Positions 27,509 to 35,974 of a DNA stretch of 64,000 nt are shown here, one piece after another (the stretch's first letter is position 1; every line of letters starts with the position of its first letter). The translations under genes were made by a program, and so were the position numbers. Where the stretch lies: the NCBI GenBank assembly GCA_041484195.1, contig JBGPHC010000001.1, forward strand, positions 124,001 to 188,000. Reading direction: 5' to 3'. The stretch comes from PSRI01 sp041484195 (GTDB lineage Bacteria; Bacteroidota; Bacteroidia; Chitinophagales; Chitinophagaceae). The notes under the pieces are model-generated. The model had not been told where the DNA came from. It was given only the letters and a program-made list of their open reading frames with translations, and did no database searches.

Positions 27509-27615
27509 TTGTGTATCGGGTGGTTAACGACCTCTTTTTGATAGACGGCGTGGCACCCTATTATTTTACAAATATTCAACTAAAAAAAAACCTGGCAAAA
27601 CTGGAAATAGGCAGA

Positions 27616-28776
27616 TTAAAAGTTTTTTAACGCTTGTTCCAGGTCATTTATAAGGTATTGCGGCTCTTCCAGCCCCACATATAGTCTCAGCATCCTTTGA
27701 TCCCTGTTGCTAATATCATATTCGGCCGGCTTGAAAGAGGCGCATCTAGGCAGTATCAGCGATTCATGCCCACCCCAACTCACGCCCATCAGTATGTGTT
27801 GCAGGCTTTCGCAAAATGTTACGATCTGCCCGATCTTGTCAACCCTGAGGTAGAAGGAAAGCAGCCCGCAGGCTCCGGACATTTGCTCCAAGGCAAGTTT
27901 GTGCTGCGGGAATGCGGGATCCAGGGGAAACAAAAGGGATTCGACCTCAGGCCTGCCATTGAGGAAATCCACTATAGCAAGGGTCGTTTGCGAAATCCTT
28001 TCCAGTCTCGCTGGCAGGGTCCTTAGTCCCCTGATCAGGAGCCAGGCATTGAAAGGAGTAATGCCGATACCGGCATTGAGGTATTCACTTTCGAATATCT
28101 TCTTCATCATTGCGGAACTACCTGTGAGAACTCCCGCCACAGTATCACTATGCCCCCCGATATATTTGGAGGCCGACTGAAGAGCGAGATCAATTCCATA
28201 TTCAATGGGCTTCTGGTAAAGAGGGGTACAATAGCTATTATCACAAATGGTCAGGATCCCCTCAGCCTTCGCCAGTTCCGCCACGGCCGCCAGGTCCTGG
28301 AGGGCAAAGCTCCAGGAATTGGGCGATTCGAGATAGAGGAGCACGGTATTGGGCAGGATGGCCCTTTCAAAATTTTCGATCCTGGCTCCATCAATATAAG
28401 TGGTACTTACGCCGAACCTGGGTAGAATCACGTCAAACATCTTCTGCGCCCAGGTATAGGGTTTCTGAACAGATACAATATGGTCTCCGGATTTTACATT
28501 GGCCAGAACGGAAGCAAAAATGGCGGAAGCGCCACTGTTGAAGACCAGGCAATCTTCGGCTCCATCCAGGGCCGCCAGTTTTTTCCTGAGGATCTCTACG
28601 GTGGGATTGAGACCCCGGCTGTAGAGATAGCCGCTGTATTCATCTTCAAAACGAGCCCTCAATTCCGCCACGGTGTTGAATGCGAAATTGCTCGTCTGCA
28701 TAATTGGTGGAGCGATGGCGTTGAAATAATGCTCTCTATCTTCGCCCAGTTCGTTCAGAATATAGGAGATATCCAT
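27616..28776 (-). CDS. Cys/Met-metabolism PLP-dependent enzyme (cystathionine gamma-synthase/lyase-like)
   Basis: 386 residues of the transsulfuration PLP family. Motifs: PPIMQTSNFAF, YSRGLNPTVEILRKKLAALDGAEDCLVFNSGASAI (residues 52-85), ESPNSW, CDNSYCTPLYQKP with D179, and the Schiff-base lysine K204 in SASKYIGGHSD. The exact substrate cannot be read: cystathionine, methionine or O-acetylhomoserine enzymes are all possible, and Asn at the P-x-N position (ESPNS) fits the general family. Its ATG follows the permease stop codon with no gap, so the two are translationally linked; the permease may supply the amino acid. Confidence 0.88.
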   Translation of the reverse strand: MDISYILNELGEDREHYFNAIAPPIMQTSNFAFNTVAELRARFEDEYSGYLYSRGLNPTVEILRKKLAALDGAEDCLVFNSGASAIFASVLANVKSGDHIVSVQKPYTWAQKMFDVILPRFGVSTTYIDGARIENFERAILPNTVLLYLESPNSWSFALQDLAAVAELAKAEGILTICDNSYCTPLYQKPIEYGIDLALQSASKYIGGHSDTVAGVLTGSSAMMKKIFESEYLNAGIGITPFNAWLLIRGLRTLPARLERISQTTLAIVDFLNGRPEVESLLFPLDPAFPQHKLALEQMSGACGLLSFYLRVDKIGQIVTFCESLQHILMGVSWGGHESLILPRCASFKPAEYDISNRDQRMLRLYVGLEEPQYLINDLEQALKNF

Positions 28777-30117
28777 TTATTTCTTTGGTTTTACTGCTTT
28801 TTTTGTGAGGAAATAAACCAGCAAAAAAAAGGTAAATACTGAAATCCCGATCAGCGCATATTGCGGAAAGGTAATGGCAATCACGGTTCCAACAAAGAGG
28901 TATGCCAGCACAAAAATGATGGGCAGGAGCGGGTACCATTTCATGGAAAATATTCCGGTGCCATCGAGGTGTTTGGTTCTCTTGCGCAGCACAAAAATGG
29001 TTGCGGCAGAAGTGGCCATCCCAATGGAATCGAGGAAAATGGTAAAGCTTAATATTTTATCGAATGTATCTGCAAAAAAGATCACGATCACGCAGGTTGC
29101 AGCAAATACGGTGAGGCTTACGGTCAGGACGTCTTTCTTATCATCTTTTCGCGTGAATGCCTTGGGTAGAATGCCATCTTCGGCCATGGCAAACATTACA
29201 CGGGGGTTACTCAGCAGCGATACATTCACGTAAGCGAGCACGGCGATGAACAGCAGCACCGATGAAACATAGTTCCCTGCGGGCCCCAGCATTTTTTCGG
29301 CTACAATGGAGGCGATTCCTGTGGTGGATTTCAGTTCCGTAAACCCGATCACTTTATAATATGAATAACTGACCGAAAGATACAGTGTGATGATCACCAG
29401 GATACCGATGAAGATACCCCTGGGAATATTTTTTTTCGGATTCCTGACTTCTCCGCCGAAATTGATCGTTTGCTGATAACCGCCGTAGGTAAAAGAAGTG
29501 GCTTTGAGCGCCACTCCGAATGAAAGCAGGAATGCCATGAAACTCTTGTCGGCCGAGTTGGCAACCGGCAGAGGATTGGAATTGTAAAGAGAAGGAAAAA
29601 ATAATGCGGCGACCAGCACCAGGAGCATGAGAATCTTGATCAGCATGAGGACATTCTGTGTGGTGGCGCTCATCCTGAGGCCCATCAGGTTCACACCATA
29701 AAAAATTATGATGGCTGCTATGGCGATGAGTGGCTGGATCAGGTTATGAGGCCCCGGTCCGAATAGCAGGGGCGTGATATATTCGCTGCCGATGAGTGCT
29801 ACGCCCGAAAGCGAAGCGGCATTTGATATCAGTATAATGCAATTGATGTAGAAGGCGATTGACGGATGGTAAGAATAGGAAAATACTTTGTAATAGCCTC
29901 CTGTAACCGGGAAGCGGGACCCGATTTCTGCATAGGTGAGAGCCCCGCAAAAAGCGACAAGGCCACCCACTATCCATGCCGCGAAAAATATGGCGGGGGT
30001 AAGCGAAGCCTGAGCTGCGTCCTTGGCAGTGCGAAAGATTCCCATTCCAATCACCAAACCGATTACGATCATGGTTATGTCAAAAAGGCTCAGTTTTGGC
30101 TTTTGGGCTTCGCTCAT
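28777..30117 (-). CDS. APC-superfamily amino-acid permease
   Basis: 446 residues from ATG 30117 (MSEAQKPKLSLFDITMIVIGLVIGMGIF), with about twelve transmembrane helices. The first helix carries the GMGIF substrate-binding motif of the LAT/APC type, and the ALKATSFTYGGYQQTINFGGEVRNPKKNIPRGI segment (near residues 215-247) is characteristic of amino-acid/polyamine antiporters. An upstream in-frame ATG (30147) is possible, but a TATCTTTC box lies over that extension. The C-terminus is basic (KKAVKPKK). Directly followed by the Cys/Met PLP enzyme; substrate not determinable. Confidence 0.88.
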   Translation of the reverse strand: MSEAQKPKLSLFDITMIVIGLVIGMGIFRTAKDAAQASLTPAIFFAAWIVGGLVAFCGALTYAEIGSRFPVTGGYYKVFSYSYHPSIAFYINCIILISNAASLSGVALIGSEYITPLLFGPGPHNLIQPLIAIAAIIIFYGVNLMGLRMSATTQNVLMLIKILMLLVLVAALFFPSLYNSNPLPVANSADKSFMAFLLSFGVALKATSFTYGGYQQTINFGGEVRNPKKNIPRGIFIGILVIITLYLSVSYSYYKVIGFTELKSTTGIASIVAEKMLGPAGNYVSSVLLFIAVLAYVNVSLLSNPRVMFAMAEDGILPKAFTRKDDKKDVLTVSLTVFAATCVIVIFFADTFDKILSFTIFLDSIGMATSAATIFVLRKRTKHLDGTGIFSMKWYPLLPIIFVLAYLFVGTVIAITFPQYALIGISVFTFFLLVYFLTKKAVKPKK

Positions 30118-30452
30118 GGGGGCAATGATGGTCGGGAAAGATAGCATAAAATCGTGAGTCGGCAGCTGCAGCCAATCAAGTTTGAGATGCAGATATTTGA
30201 TTTATTAAGAATTTGCCACACACGAAAACAATGGTGGTCCTAAACATTAAAAAAAACTAAACTACACAGGCACAAATCCCCTTTCGAAAGTCCATCGACT
30301 TGATTCCAGTCGCCAGATGGCATTCCGTCGGGCTGCGGATTCTTATTTTCGGGTACACCTGACTGATACTATGATGGCTTGCTTTTTGGTGAGCTCTTGA
30401 CTTGGATAGTTTCCTGCAACAATAAGTAATCCACTGATGTGGACATCCGGAT

Positions 30453-30483
30453 TTGGAATTTCCATTCGACTGTGCAATCTTTG
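30453..30483 (+). promoter_or_regulatory. candidate promoter of the B12 riboswitch transcript
   Basis: TTG (30453-30455), 20 bases, then AATCTTTG (30476-30483), one base off the -7 consensus. Transcription would begin a few bases before the riboswitch. Confidence 0.4.
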
Positions 30484-30504
30484 TATTGCATTTGGTTCCA
30501 TCTC

Positions 30505-30704
30505 TCCCCCGGTCCAGGCCGGGTTGGAGTAAGGATTAAAATGGGAAGTCCGGTGTAAATCCGGCGCTATCCCCGTAGCTGTAAGGTTCTTCGTGCAAAT
30601 TTTTGTTTCACGAAAATTGAAGCCTGCAACCACTGTTGAAACAGGTCACTCTGCCGAATCAATGGGAAGGTGCTTCAATCAGAACCAAGCCAGAAGACCT
30701 GCCA
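30505..30704 (+). promoter_or_regulatory. cobalamin riboswitch
   Basis: The leader before the TonB receptor has the conserved adenosylcobalamin-riboswitch blocks in order: GGGAAGTCCGGTGTAAATCC near 30543, GCTATCCCCGTAGCTGTAA (30565-30583), CCACTGTTGAAACAGG (30630-30645), GGGAAGGTGC (30664-30673) and the B12 box AGCCAGAAGACCTGCC (30688-30703). It should lower expression of the downstream uptake/salvage genes when cobalamin is abundant. The boundaries, especially the 5' side of P1, are approximate. The expression platform in 30705-30843 was not resolved; no clear poly-T terminator is seen, so control of translation is plausible. Confidence 0.95.
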
Positions 30705-30843
30705 AATCAAACTTATTAATCCACAGGCTTTCGGGTGAAAAGCAAGGAGTGTAAAGGCCTTCCAGGGCATTTATATTTTCTTCGCAGGTGCAGGTAAAAA
30801 CCGCATCATCAAATCTCGGAAGCAGTCACAAAAACATTTTTGT

Positions 30844-32784
30844 ATGAAAAAAAAGGTTTTCATTGTGGCTGCCACCATCATTAGCAGTAAAATGCTATTT
30901 GCGCAAAAGCAGGATAGTAGCAACACAAAACAATTGGATGAGGTAGTGGTAACGGCTACCAAGAGCAGTCTGAAACAATCCCAGACAGGCAAGATTGTGA
31001 CGGTAATTGACCGGCAAACGATCCGAAATAATGTTGGACGCAGTCTCAGCGAATTATTGAATGAACAGGCCGGCTTTTTTATCAACGGGTCCAATAATAG
31101 TCCGGGTACCAACCTAGACCTTTATTTCAGGGGCGCGGGAACCGGCAACACACTCGTGGTAATTGATGGCATTCCTGTGTATGATCCTTCACAACCCAAT
31201 AATTCTTTTGACCTGAATAGTATTCCACTGGATCAGGTTGAAAGGATCGAAATCCTGAAAGGTGGACAGAGCACTATCTGGGGGAGCGACGCGGTGGCTG
31301 GTGTCATCCAGATCTTCCTGAAGAAAGAAGCGAAAAAACCCATCACCGCAAACGGCTCCCTGAGTTATGGAAGCTATAATAGTTTACAGGCGGGCGCCGG
31401 CATCGGCGGCAATATTCTTAAATTCGGCTATTCCATTCAATATAATTACAGCAGATCAGACGGCATTTCTTCCGCGCATGACAGCATTGGAAATGGCGGT
31501 TTTGATAAGGACGGCTTTCGGCAAAACAGCCTCCTCGCCGATTTGAGTTATGCCTTTTCGCAGCATTTCAGCGCAAGGGCATTCGGAAGTTTTGGCCAAT
31601 ACCATAATGCACTGGACGGGGGCGCCTTCACCGATGATAAGGACTATGAGGCCAGGAACAGCAACAATCTTGGCGGAATCACATTCAGGTTTCACAAAAA
31701 GAGATTTTCCTGGTACCTTCAGGGGAGCCTGCAGCGGGCCGATCGTTCATTCGTTGACGATAGTGCTGATATCAGCAGTCCTTATTCAAAGTACTCCTAT
31801 GGAAAATTCCTGGGAAACAGTTCCACGATCGAGACTTTTGGATCTGGAAACATCGCAAAGAATCTACAGCTCGTGGGAGGAATTCAATACATTCAGCAAA
31901 CAACCTCACAATCCTACCTGAGCATCAGCGATTTTGGTAACTATGAATCAAATCTGGGTAAGGACAGCGCGAAGATCAGGCAATACTCCGCTTACGCCTC
32001 CCTGTTAGCATTCAGTTCCTTTGGCTTAAACCTGGAGGTCGGAGGCCGTATAAACCACCACAATATCTACGGCAATAACGAAACCTTTACGCTGAACCCA
32101 TCTTTCAACCTAAATGAGAATACGCGATTGTTCCTGAATATCTCATCGGCCTATAAAATTCCTTCTTTATACCAGTTATACGGGGAATTTGGAAATAAGG
32201 ATCTGAACCCTGAAAGCAGCATCACTTATGAACTGGGCCTGCAGACCCAGACTACTCATAATAATATTTACATGCGCCTGGCCTTGTTCAAGACCGATAC
32301 CAGGAACCTGATCATATTCTATACGGATCCGATCACATATGCTGGCAAATATTTCAACCGGGATGAGCAACACAATTACGGAGCAGAATTGGAAAGCAGG
32401 ATCAGGATTGGCAAAGCAGCCATTTGGAAAAATAACCTCAGCTATGTTGACGGAAGCGGCAGGGAGGATAATAAGAAGGTCTGGAATTTGTACCGGAGGC
32501 CGAAATTCTCATTGAACAGTTCCCTCACGCTCGAAATTGGAAAAAAGCTGAACATTATACCGGCATTCAAATTCATAGGGGAGCGCATTAAAGGTCCCTT
32601 CGACGCCGGACCTGAGAAGCAGCCCGCTTACTATACCATCGATTGCTTTGGGGCTTATTCATTTACAGAGAAATTCAGGCTATTTTTAGACCTGCGCAAT
32701 TTAACCAATCAGGAATATTTCGACATTCCCGGTTACAATTCCAAAAGATTCAACCTGATGGCAGGCTTTTCATTCAAACTCTAA
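30844..32784 (+). CDS. btuB: TonB-dependent cobalamin receptor BtuB-like
   Basis: 646-residue outer-membrane receptor. Signal peptide MKKKVFIVAATIISSKMLFA; TonB-box-like LDEVVVTAT (31-39); plug domain (about 45-160) with VIDGIPVYDPSQPNNSFDLNSIP and VERIEILKGGQSTIWGSDAVAGVIQI; then a 22-strand-type barrel ending in an aromatic (FSFKL). The C-terminal region has the usual FLDLRNLTNQEYFDIPGYN motif. Specificity for cobalamin/cobinamide is inferred from the riboswitch upstream and the salvage genes downstream. It lacks an N-terminal carboxypeptidase-like (SusC-type) domain, as expected for BtuB. Confidence 0.93.
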   Translation: MKKKVFIVAATIISSKMLFAQKQDSSNTKQLDEVVVTATKSSLKQSQTGKIVTVIDRQTIRNNVGRSLSELLNEQAGFFINGSNNSPGTNLDLYFRGAGTGNTLVVIDGIPVYDPSQPNNSFDLNSIPLDQVERIEILKGGQSTIWGSDAVAGVIQIFLKKEAKKPITANGSLSYGSYNSLQAGAGIGGNILKFGYSIQYNYSRSDGISSAHDSIGNGGFDKDGFRQNSLLADLSYAFSQHFSARAFGSFGQYHNALDGGAFTDDKDYEARNSNNLGGITFRFHKKRFSWYLQGSLQRADRSFVDDSADISSPYSKYSYGKFLGNSSTIETFGSGNIAKNLQLVGGIQYIQQTTSQSYLSISDFGNYESNLGKDSAKIRQYSAYASLLAFSSFGLNLEVGGRINHHNIYGNNETFTLNPSFNLNENTRLFLNISSAYKIPSLYQLYGEFGNKDLNPESSITYELGLQTQTTHNNIYMRLALFKTDTRNLIIFYTDPITYAGKYFNRDEQHNYGAELESRIRIGKAAIWKNNLSYVDGSGREDNKKVWNLYRRPKFSLNSSLTLEIGKKLNIIPAFKFIGERIKGPFDAGPEKQPAYYTIDCFGAYSFTEKFRLFLDLRNLTNQEYFDIPGYNSKRFNLMAGFSFKL

Positions 32785-32794
32785 AATCAGTTTT

Positions 32795-33373
32795 ATGTCT
32801 ATACAAAAAATCAATCCCCGTTTCGCTGTTTTGATCTTATTCATGGTGGCAGCGGCAGGGCTTCGTTTAGCCTCAACATTTAATACAAAATTGAGTCCCC
32901 TGGACGTGCTTACGCCCATTGGGGCGATGGCTCTTTTCGGCGGCGCCTATTTCGGTGGCAACTGGAAACCCTATGCATTTCCCCTCCTAACTTTATTCAT
33001 CAGCGATCTGGTACTGTCATTTACCATTCATTCAGATTACAGGTCGGGCCTGCTATATCAGGGCTGGATCTGGACCTATGGCGCTTTTGCTCTGATGGCA
33101 GTCGCAGGCAAACTGATCATTAGGACTGTGAACATTAAAAATTTCCTGGCCGGGGCGATTGTGGTAACACTTATTCATTGGTTGGTTTCAGATATTGGGG
33201 GATGCCTGCTCCAAAAAGATTCAGCAGGTATGCTTACAGTGTATTTGCAGAGACTGGTATCAGCAATCCCCTACGAATGGAAATTTCTTTTAGGTACCCT
33301 GATTTTTGGCGGGATCATGTTTGGAGCATTTGAATGGATGGGCCGCAGGTTCCCTCAACTTAGGCTTGCTTAA
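32795..33373 (+). CDS. DUF6580 putative transport membrane protein
   Basis: 192 residues, about five or six transmembrane helices. The signature LTPIGAMALFGGAYFGGNW (residues about 39-57) and the following PLLTLFISDLVLSF match DUF6580, described as a putative transport family. It is 10 bases downstream of btuB and under the same riboswitch, so a role in corrinoid or precursor (for example cobalt or dimethylbenzimidazole) transport is likely but inferred. No ECF transporter energising module is seen nearby. Confidence 0.85.
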   Translation: MSIQKINPRFAVLILFMVAAAGLRLASTFNTKLSPLDVLTPIGAMALFGGAYFGGNWKPYAFPLLTLFISDLVLSFTIHSDYRSGLLYQGWIWTYGAFALMAVAGKLIIRTVNIKNFLAGAIVVTLIHWLVSDIGGCLLQKDSAGMLTVYLQRLVSAIPYEWKFLLGTLIFGGIMFGAFEWMGRRFPQLRLA

Positions 33374-33428
33374 TAGTATTGGAGCCAATGGGTCGGTTAC
33401 CTTTTGACATTAAGTTAAACATTCGTCA

Positions 33429-34388
33429 ATGAAAAAAATTTGCTCTTTTTTACCGGCTGCGACCCAGATGATTTATGATATGGGGCTGCAGGACCACCTG
33501 TGTGGAGTGAGTTTTGAATGCCCGCCCATTGCCCGTCGCGCGAAGCCGGTAGTAGTCCATTGCGTGCTCGCGGGTGGTGATTATTCAAGTTCGGAAATTG
33601 ATAAAATATTTTCAGCCTCCAAGTCCCAGGGCAGGAGCCTATATTGGGTGGATGAGGATCTCTTGCAGTCACTTGCCCCCGATATAATTCTAACACAGGA
33701 CGTATGTGAAGTTTGCCAGATAGATACCCGTTGCACCTCCGCGGCCGTTGCTAAACTGCAAAAAAAACCTGATATAATTTCGCTTACTCCCCGCAATTTG
33801 CAAGACGTATTTCAGACTGCCATTACGATTGCATCTTTACTTGGAAAGGAAGAAGCGGCCTATAGCTACCTTGCACGCCTGCAATCGAGGCTCGATGATA
33901 TTACAGATAGACTCAGGAAATTCCGTGCACCACTCAGACGGGTCATGATCATGGAATGGATTCAACCCATTTATAATTGTGGTCACTGGATCCCATTCCA
34001 GGCAGCATATGCAGGGGGTGTGGACATGCTTTCGAATCCGGCAGGTGATAGTATCGTTACTCCCTGGGAAAAAATATGCCGGTATGATCCCGAAGTTCTG
34101 GTCGTTTCGCCCTGCGGCTTTGAAGTGCAGAGGAGTATGATAGAAATAGGATTGCTGGAGCAATACCAGGAATGGTGTGAACTCCGGGCCGTAAAGGACC
34201 AGAATGTTTGGGTCGCAGACTTTGATTTATTTACCCAGCCCAGCGCGGGAACGCTGGTTGAAGGCGTCGAATTGCTGGCAGCGATATTCCATCCGGAAAT
34301 ATTCGAAATCCCGGTTCATTTGCAGGCAAAATGCCGTGCTTTCAAAAAAACGCATGCTCCCGGGTTTATTCTGCCCATTCCTAAATGA
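33429..34388 (+). CDS. BtuF-like cobalamin-binding protein without signal peptide
   Basis: 319 residues of the periplasmic-binding-protein fold (BtuF/FecB superfamily): ICSFLPAATQMIYDMGLQDHLCGVSFECP at the N-terminus, DIILTQDVCEVC, VSPCGFEVQRS and the two lobes linked by a long helix (about 135-165). Unlike secreted BtuF it begins MKKICSFLPAATQM with no hydrophobic signal, so it appears cytoplasmic, or the name is by homology only. No BtuC or BtuD gene is present in this cluster. It lies 55 bases after DUF6580 within the B12 gene set. Function in corrinoid handling is inference. Confidence 0.82.
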   Translation: MKKICSFLPAATQMIYDMGLQDHLCGVSFECPPIARRAKPVVVHCVLAGGDYSSSEIDKIFSASKSQGRSLYWVDEDLLQSLAPDIILTQDVCEVCQIDTRCTSAAVAKLQKKPDIISLTPRNLQDVFQTAITIASLLGKEEAAYSYLARLQSRLDDITDRLRKFRAPLRRVMIMEWIQPIYNCGHWIPFQAAYAGGVDMLSNPAGDSIVTPWEKICRYDPEVLVVSPCGFEVQRSMIEIGLLEQYQEWCELRAVKDQNVWVADFDLFTQPSAGTLVEGVELLAAIFHPEIFEIPVHLQAKCRAFKKTHAPGFILPIPK

Positions 34389-34435
34389 CCTGTCAACATT
34401 TGCCAACCCGAAAGCCTTATTAGATAAAATGACCA

Positions 34436-34669
34436 ATGACAGATCCTCATAAACACGAAACAAAAATTTGCCCGCGATGTGGGAATAAATTTGAATGCAA
34501 ATTGGGTGATATCCTTCATTGCCAGTGCTATTCCATACAATTGACGCCGGAACAGAGGCATATCCTCGCAGAACAATATGAAGACTGCCTTTGCGCTTCG
34601 TGCATGATAGCGCTTACCCAGGGAAGCAAGCCTGGACCAGGCACCATGAAACAAAAAAACAGTTTATGA
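34436..34669 (+). CDS. cysteine-rich CWC-family protein
   Basis: 77 residues. Eight cysteines, including C-x2-C (ICPRCG), C21, the C-x-C pair (HCQCYSI) and the C-x2-C of LCASC, matching the small CWC family seen in Bacteroidota and other phyla, often with cobU. Probably a zinc or metal-binding protein; role unknown. Its stop codon overlaps the cobU ATG (ATGA at 34666-34669), so it is cotranslated with cobU in this B12 cluster. Confidence 0.82.
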   Translation: MTDPHKHETKICPRCGNKFECKLGDILHCQCYSIQLTPEQRHILAEQYEDCLCASCMIALTQGSKPGPGTMKQKNSL

Positions 34670-35199
34670 TCATCCTTATAACGGGAGGAACCAGGAGCGG
34701 CAAAAGCAACTATGCTCAGCAACTTGCATTGCAATTGAGTGATAAGCCGGTGTATGTGGCTACCGCCAGGGAATGGGACGAGGATTTTAAAGAACGAATT
34801 GAAAGGCATAAGGCAGGGCGTGATGAGAGGTGGACCAATATGGAAGAAGAAAGATGGGTTAGCAAATTGCCAATTGAAAACAGTACGGTTGTGATTGACT
34901 GTATTACCCTGTGGCTCACCAATTTTTTTTCGGAATATCATTATGAAATCGACCCTGCTCTTGAAAGTATAAAAAAAGAGATTGATGCATTGTGTGGAAT
35001 GAAGGGAACCTATATCATTGTCAGCAACGAGCTGGGAATGGGTCTGCATGCGGAAACGGCCATAGGCAGGAAGTTCACGGATTTGCAGGGTTGGGCCAAC
35101 CAGTATATTGCGGCCAAATCAGGGAAAGTGTTATTGATGGTGGCTGGTATTCCGGTAACCATCAAACAAACCAGCAACGCTGTTAACCATGAGTCATAA
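34666..35199 (+). CDS. cobU: adenosylcobinamide kinase / adenosylcobinamide-phosphate guanylyltransferase
   Basis: Bifunctional CobU phosphorylates adenosylcobinamide and transfers GMP to give AdoCbi-GDP for nucleotide-loop assembly. 177 residues from ATG 34666. P-loop GGTRSGKS (7-14), VYVATARE with the following DEDFKERIERHK, the guanylyltransferase-active His in this segment, and VIDCITLWLTN and VSNELGMGLHAE, the typical NEVG-like motif. The frame is open upstream (to 34591), but the ATGA overlap with the CWC stop and the start at the P-loop strand fix the start. The 3' end overlaps the DUF71 gene by 11 bases. Confidence 0.95.
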   Translation: MIILITGGTRSGKSNYAQQLALQLSDKPVYVATAREWDEDFKERIERHKAGRDERWTNMEEERWVSKLPIENSTVVIDCITLWLTNFFSEYHYEIDPALESIKKEIDALCGMKGTYIIVSNELGMGLHAETAIGRKFTDLQGWANQYIAAKSGKVLLMVAGIPVTIKQTSNAVNHES

Positions 35200-35920
35200 A
35201 TCTTATTTCAACTGGAGTGGAGGTAAAGACAGCGCCCTGGCTCTCTATCATGCGATGCAGGATGATGACTATACCATTGACAAATTGCTCACGAGCATAA
35301 ACCATGATCATGAAAGAGTCTCCATGCATGGTGTGAGAGTAAATCTGGCAGACCGGCAGGCATCTTCCCTGGGAATCCCAATGCAAAAATTGTTATTACC
35401 CGGGCAGGCTTCCATGGAAATATATGAACAGACGATGAGAGATGCCATCCATCCACTCAGAGAAGAAGGTTATACTCATGCCATATTCGGTGATATTTTT
35501 CTGGAAGATCTTAGAAAATACCGGGAAGTGCAATTGGCCAGGGAAGGATTCGAAGCGGTTTTTCCCATCTGGAAAAGGGATACCCGTACGCTTGTAAAGG
35601 AATTCATTGATCTGGGATTCAGGGCCATCGTGGTATGCGTGAATGCTGCCTGCCTGGACAAGAGTTTCGCCGGCCGCATCATTGATGAAGAATTTTTGGA
35701 TGACCTTCCTTCGCAAGTGGACCCTTGTGGGGAAAATGGAGAATTCCACAGCTTCGTATTTGCGGGACCCATATTCAAATATCCCATACCCTATAGGATA
35801 GGCGAAATAGTATATCGGGAATATAAGGCGCCAGTAAAGACCGGTGATGATAAGGACAGCGCTGGGAGCGAGTCCGGCAGTATGGGATTTTGGTTTTGTG
35901 ACTTGCAAGAAGTGGATTGA
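35189..35920 (+). CDS. DUF71 (diphthine--ammonia ligase-like) ATP-pyrophosphatase, B12-cluster type
   Basis: 243 residues of the DUF71/COG2102 PP-loop ATPase family. ATP-binding motif WSGGKDSALAL (9-19), HGV segment, FGDIFLEDLRKYRE (about 96-109) and GENGEFHSFVF (about 180-190) are family hallmarks. The eukaryotic/archaeal relatives amidate diphthine, which bacteria lack; published comparative genomics predicted a separate bacterial subgroup acting in B12 salvage. Its position between cobU and cobT supports that. The reaction remains unproven; a corrinoid amide-bond step is an inference. Overlaps the cobU end by 11 bases. Confidence 0.85.
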   Translation: MSHKSYFNWSGGKDSALALYHAMQDDDYTIDKLLTSINHDHERVSMHGVRVNLADRQASSLGIPMQKLLLPGQASMEIYEQTMRDAIHPLREEGYTHAIFGDIFLEDLRKYREVQLAREGFEAVFPIWKRDTRTLVKEFIDLGFRAIVVCVNAACLDKSFAGRIIDEEFLDDLPSQVDPCGENGEFHSFVFAGPIFKYPIPYRIGEIVYREYKAPVKTGDDKDSAGSESGSMGFWFCDLQEVD

Positions 35921-35974
35921 GCAAAAAGAATCAGGATGAAAAAAACTTTTTGATCAAAGAAAAACAGTATTAAA

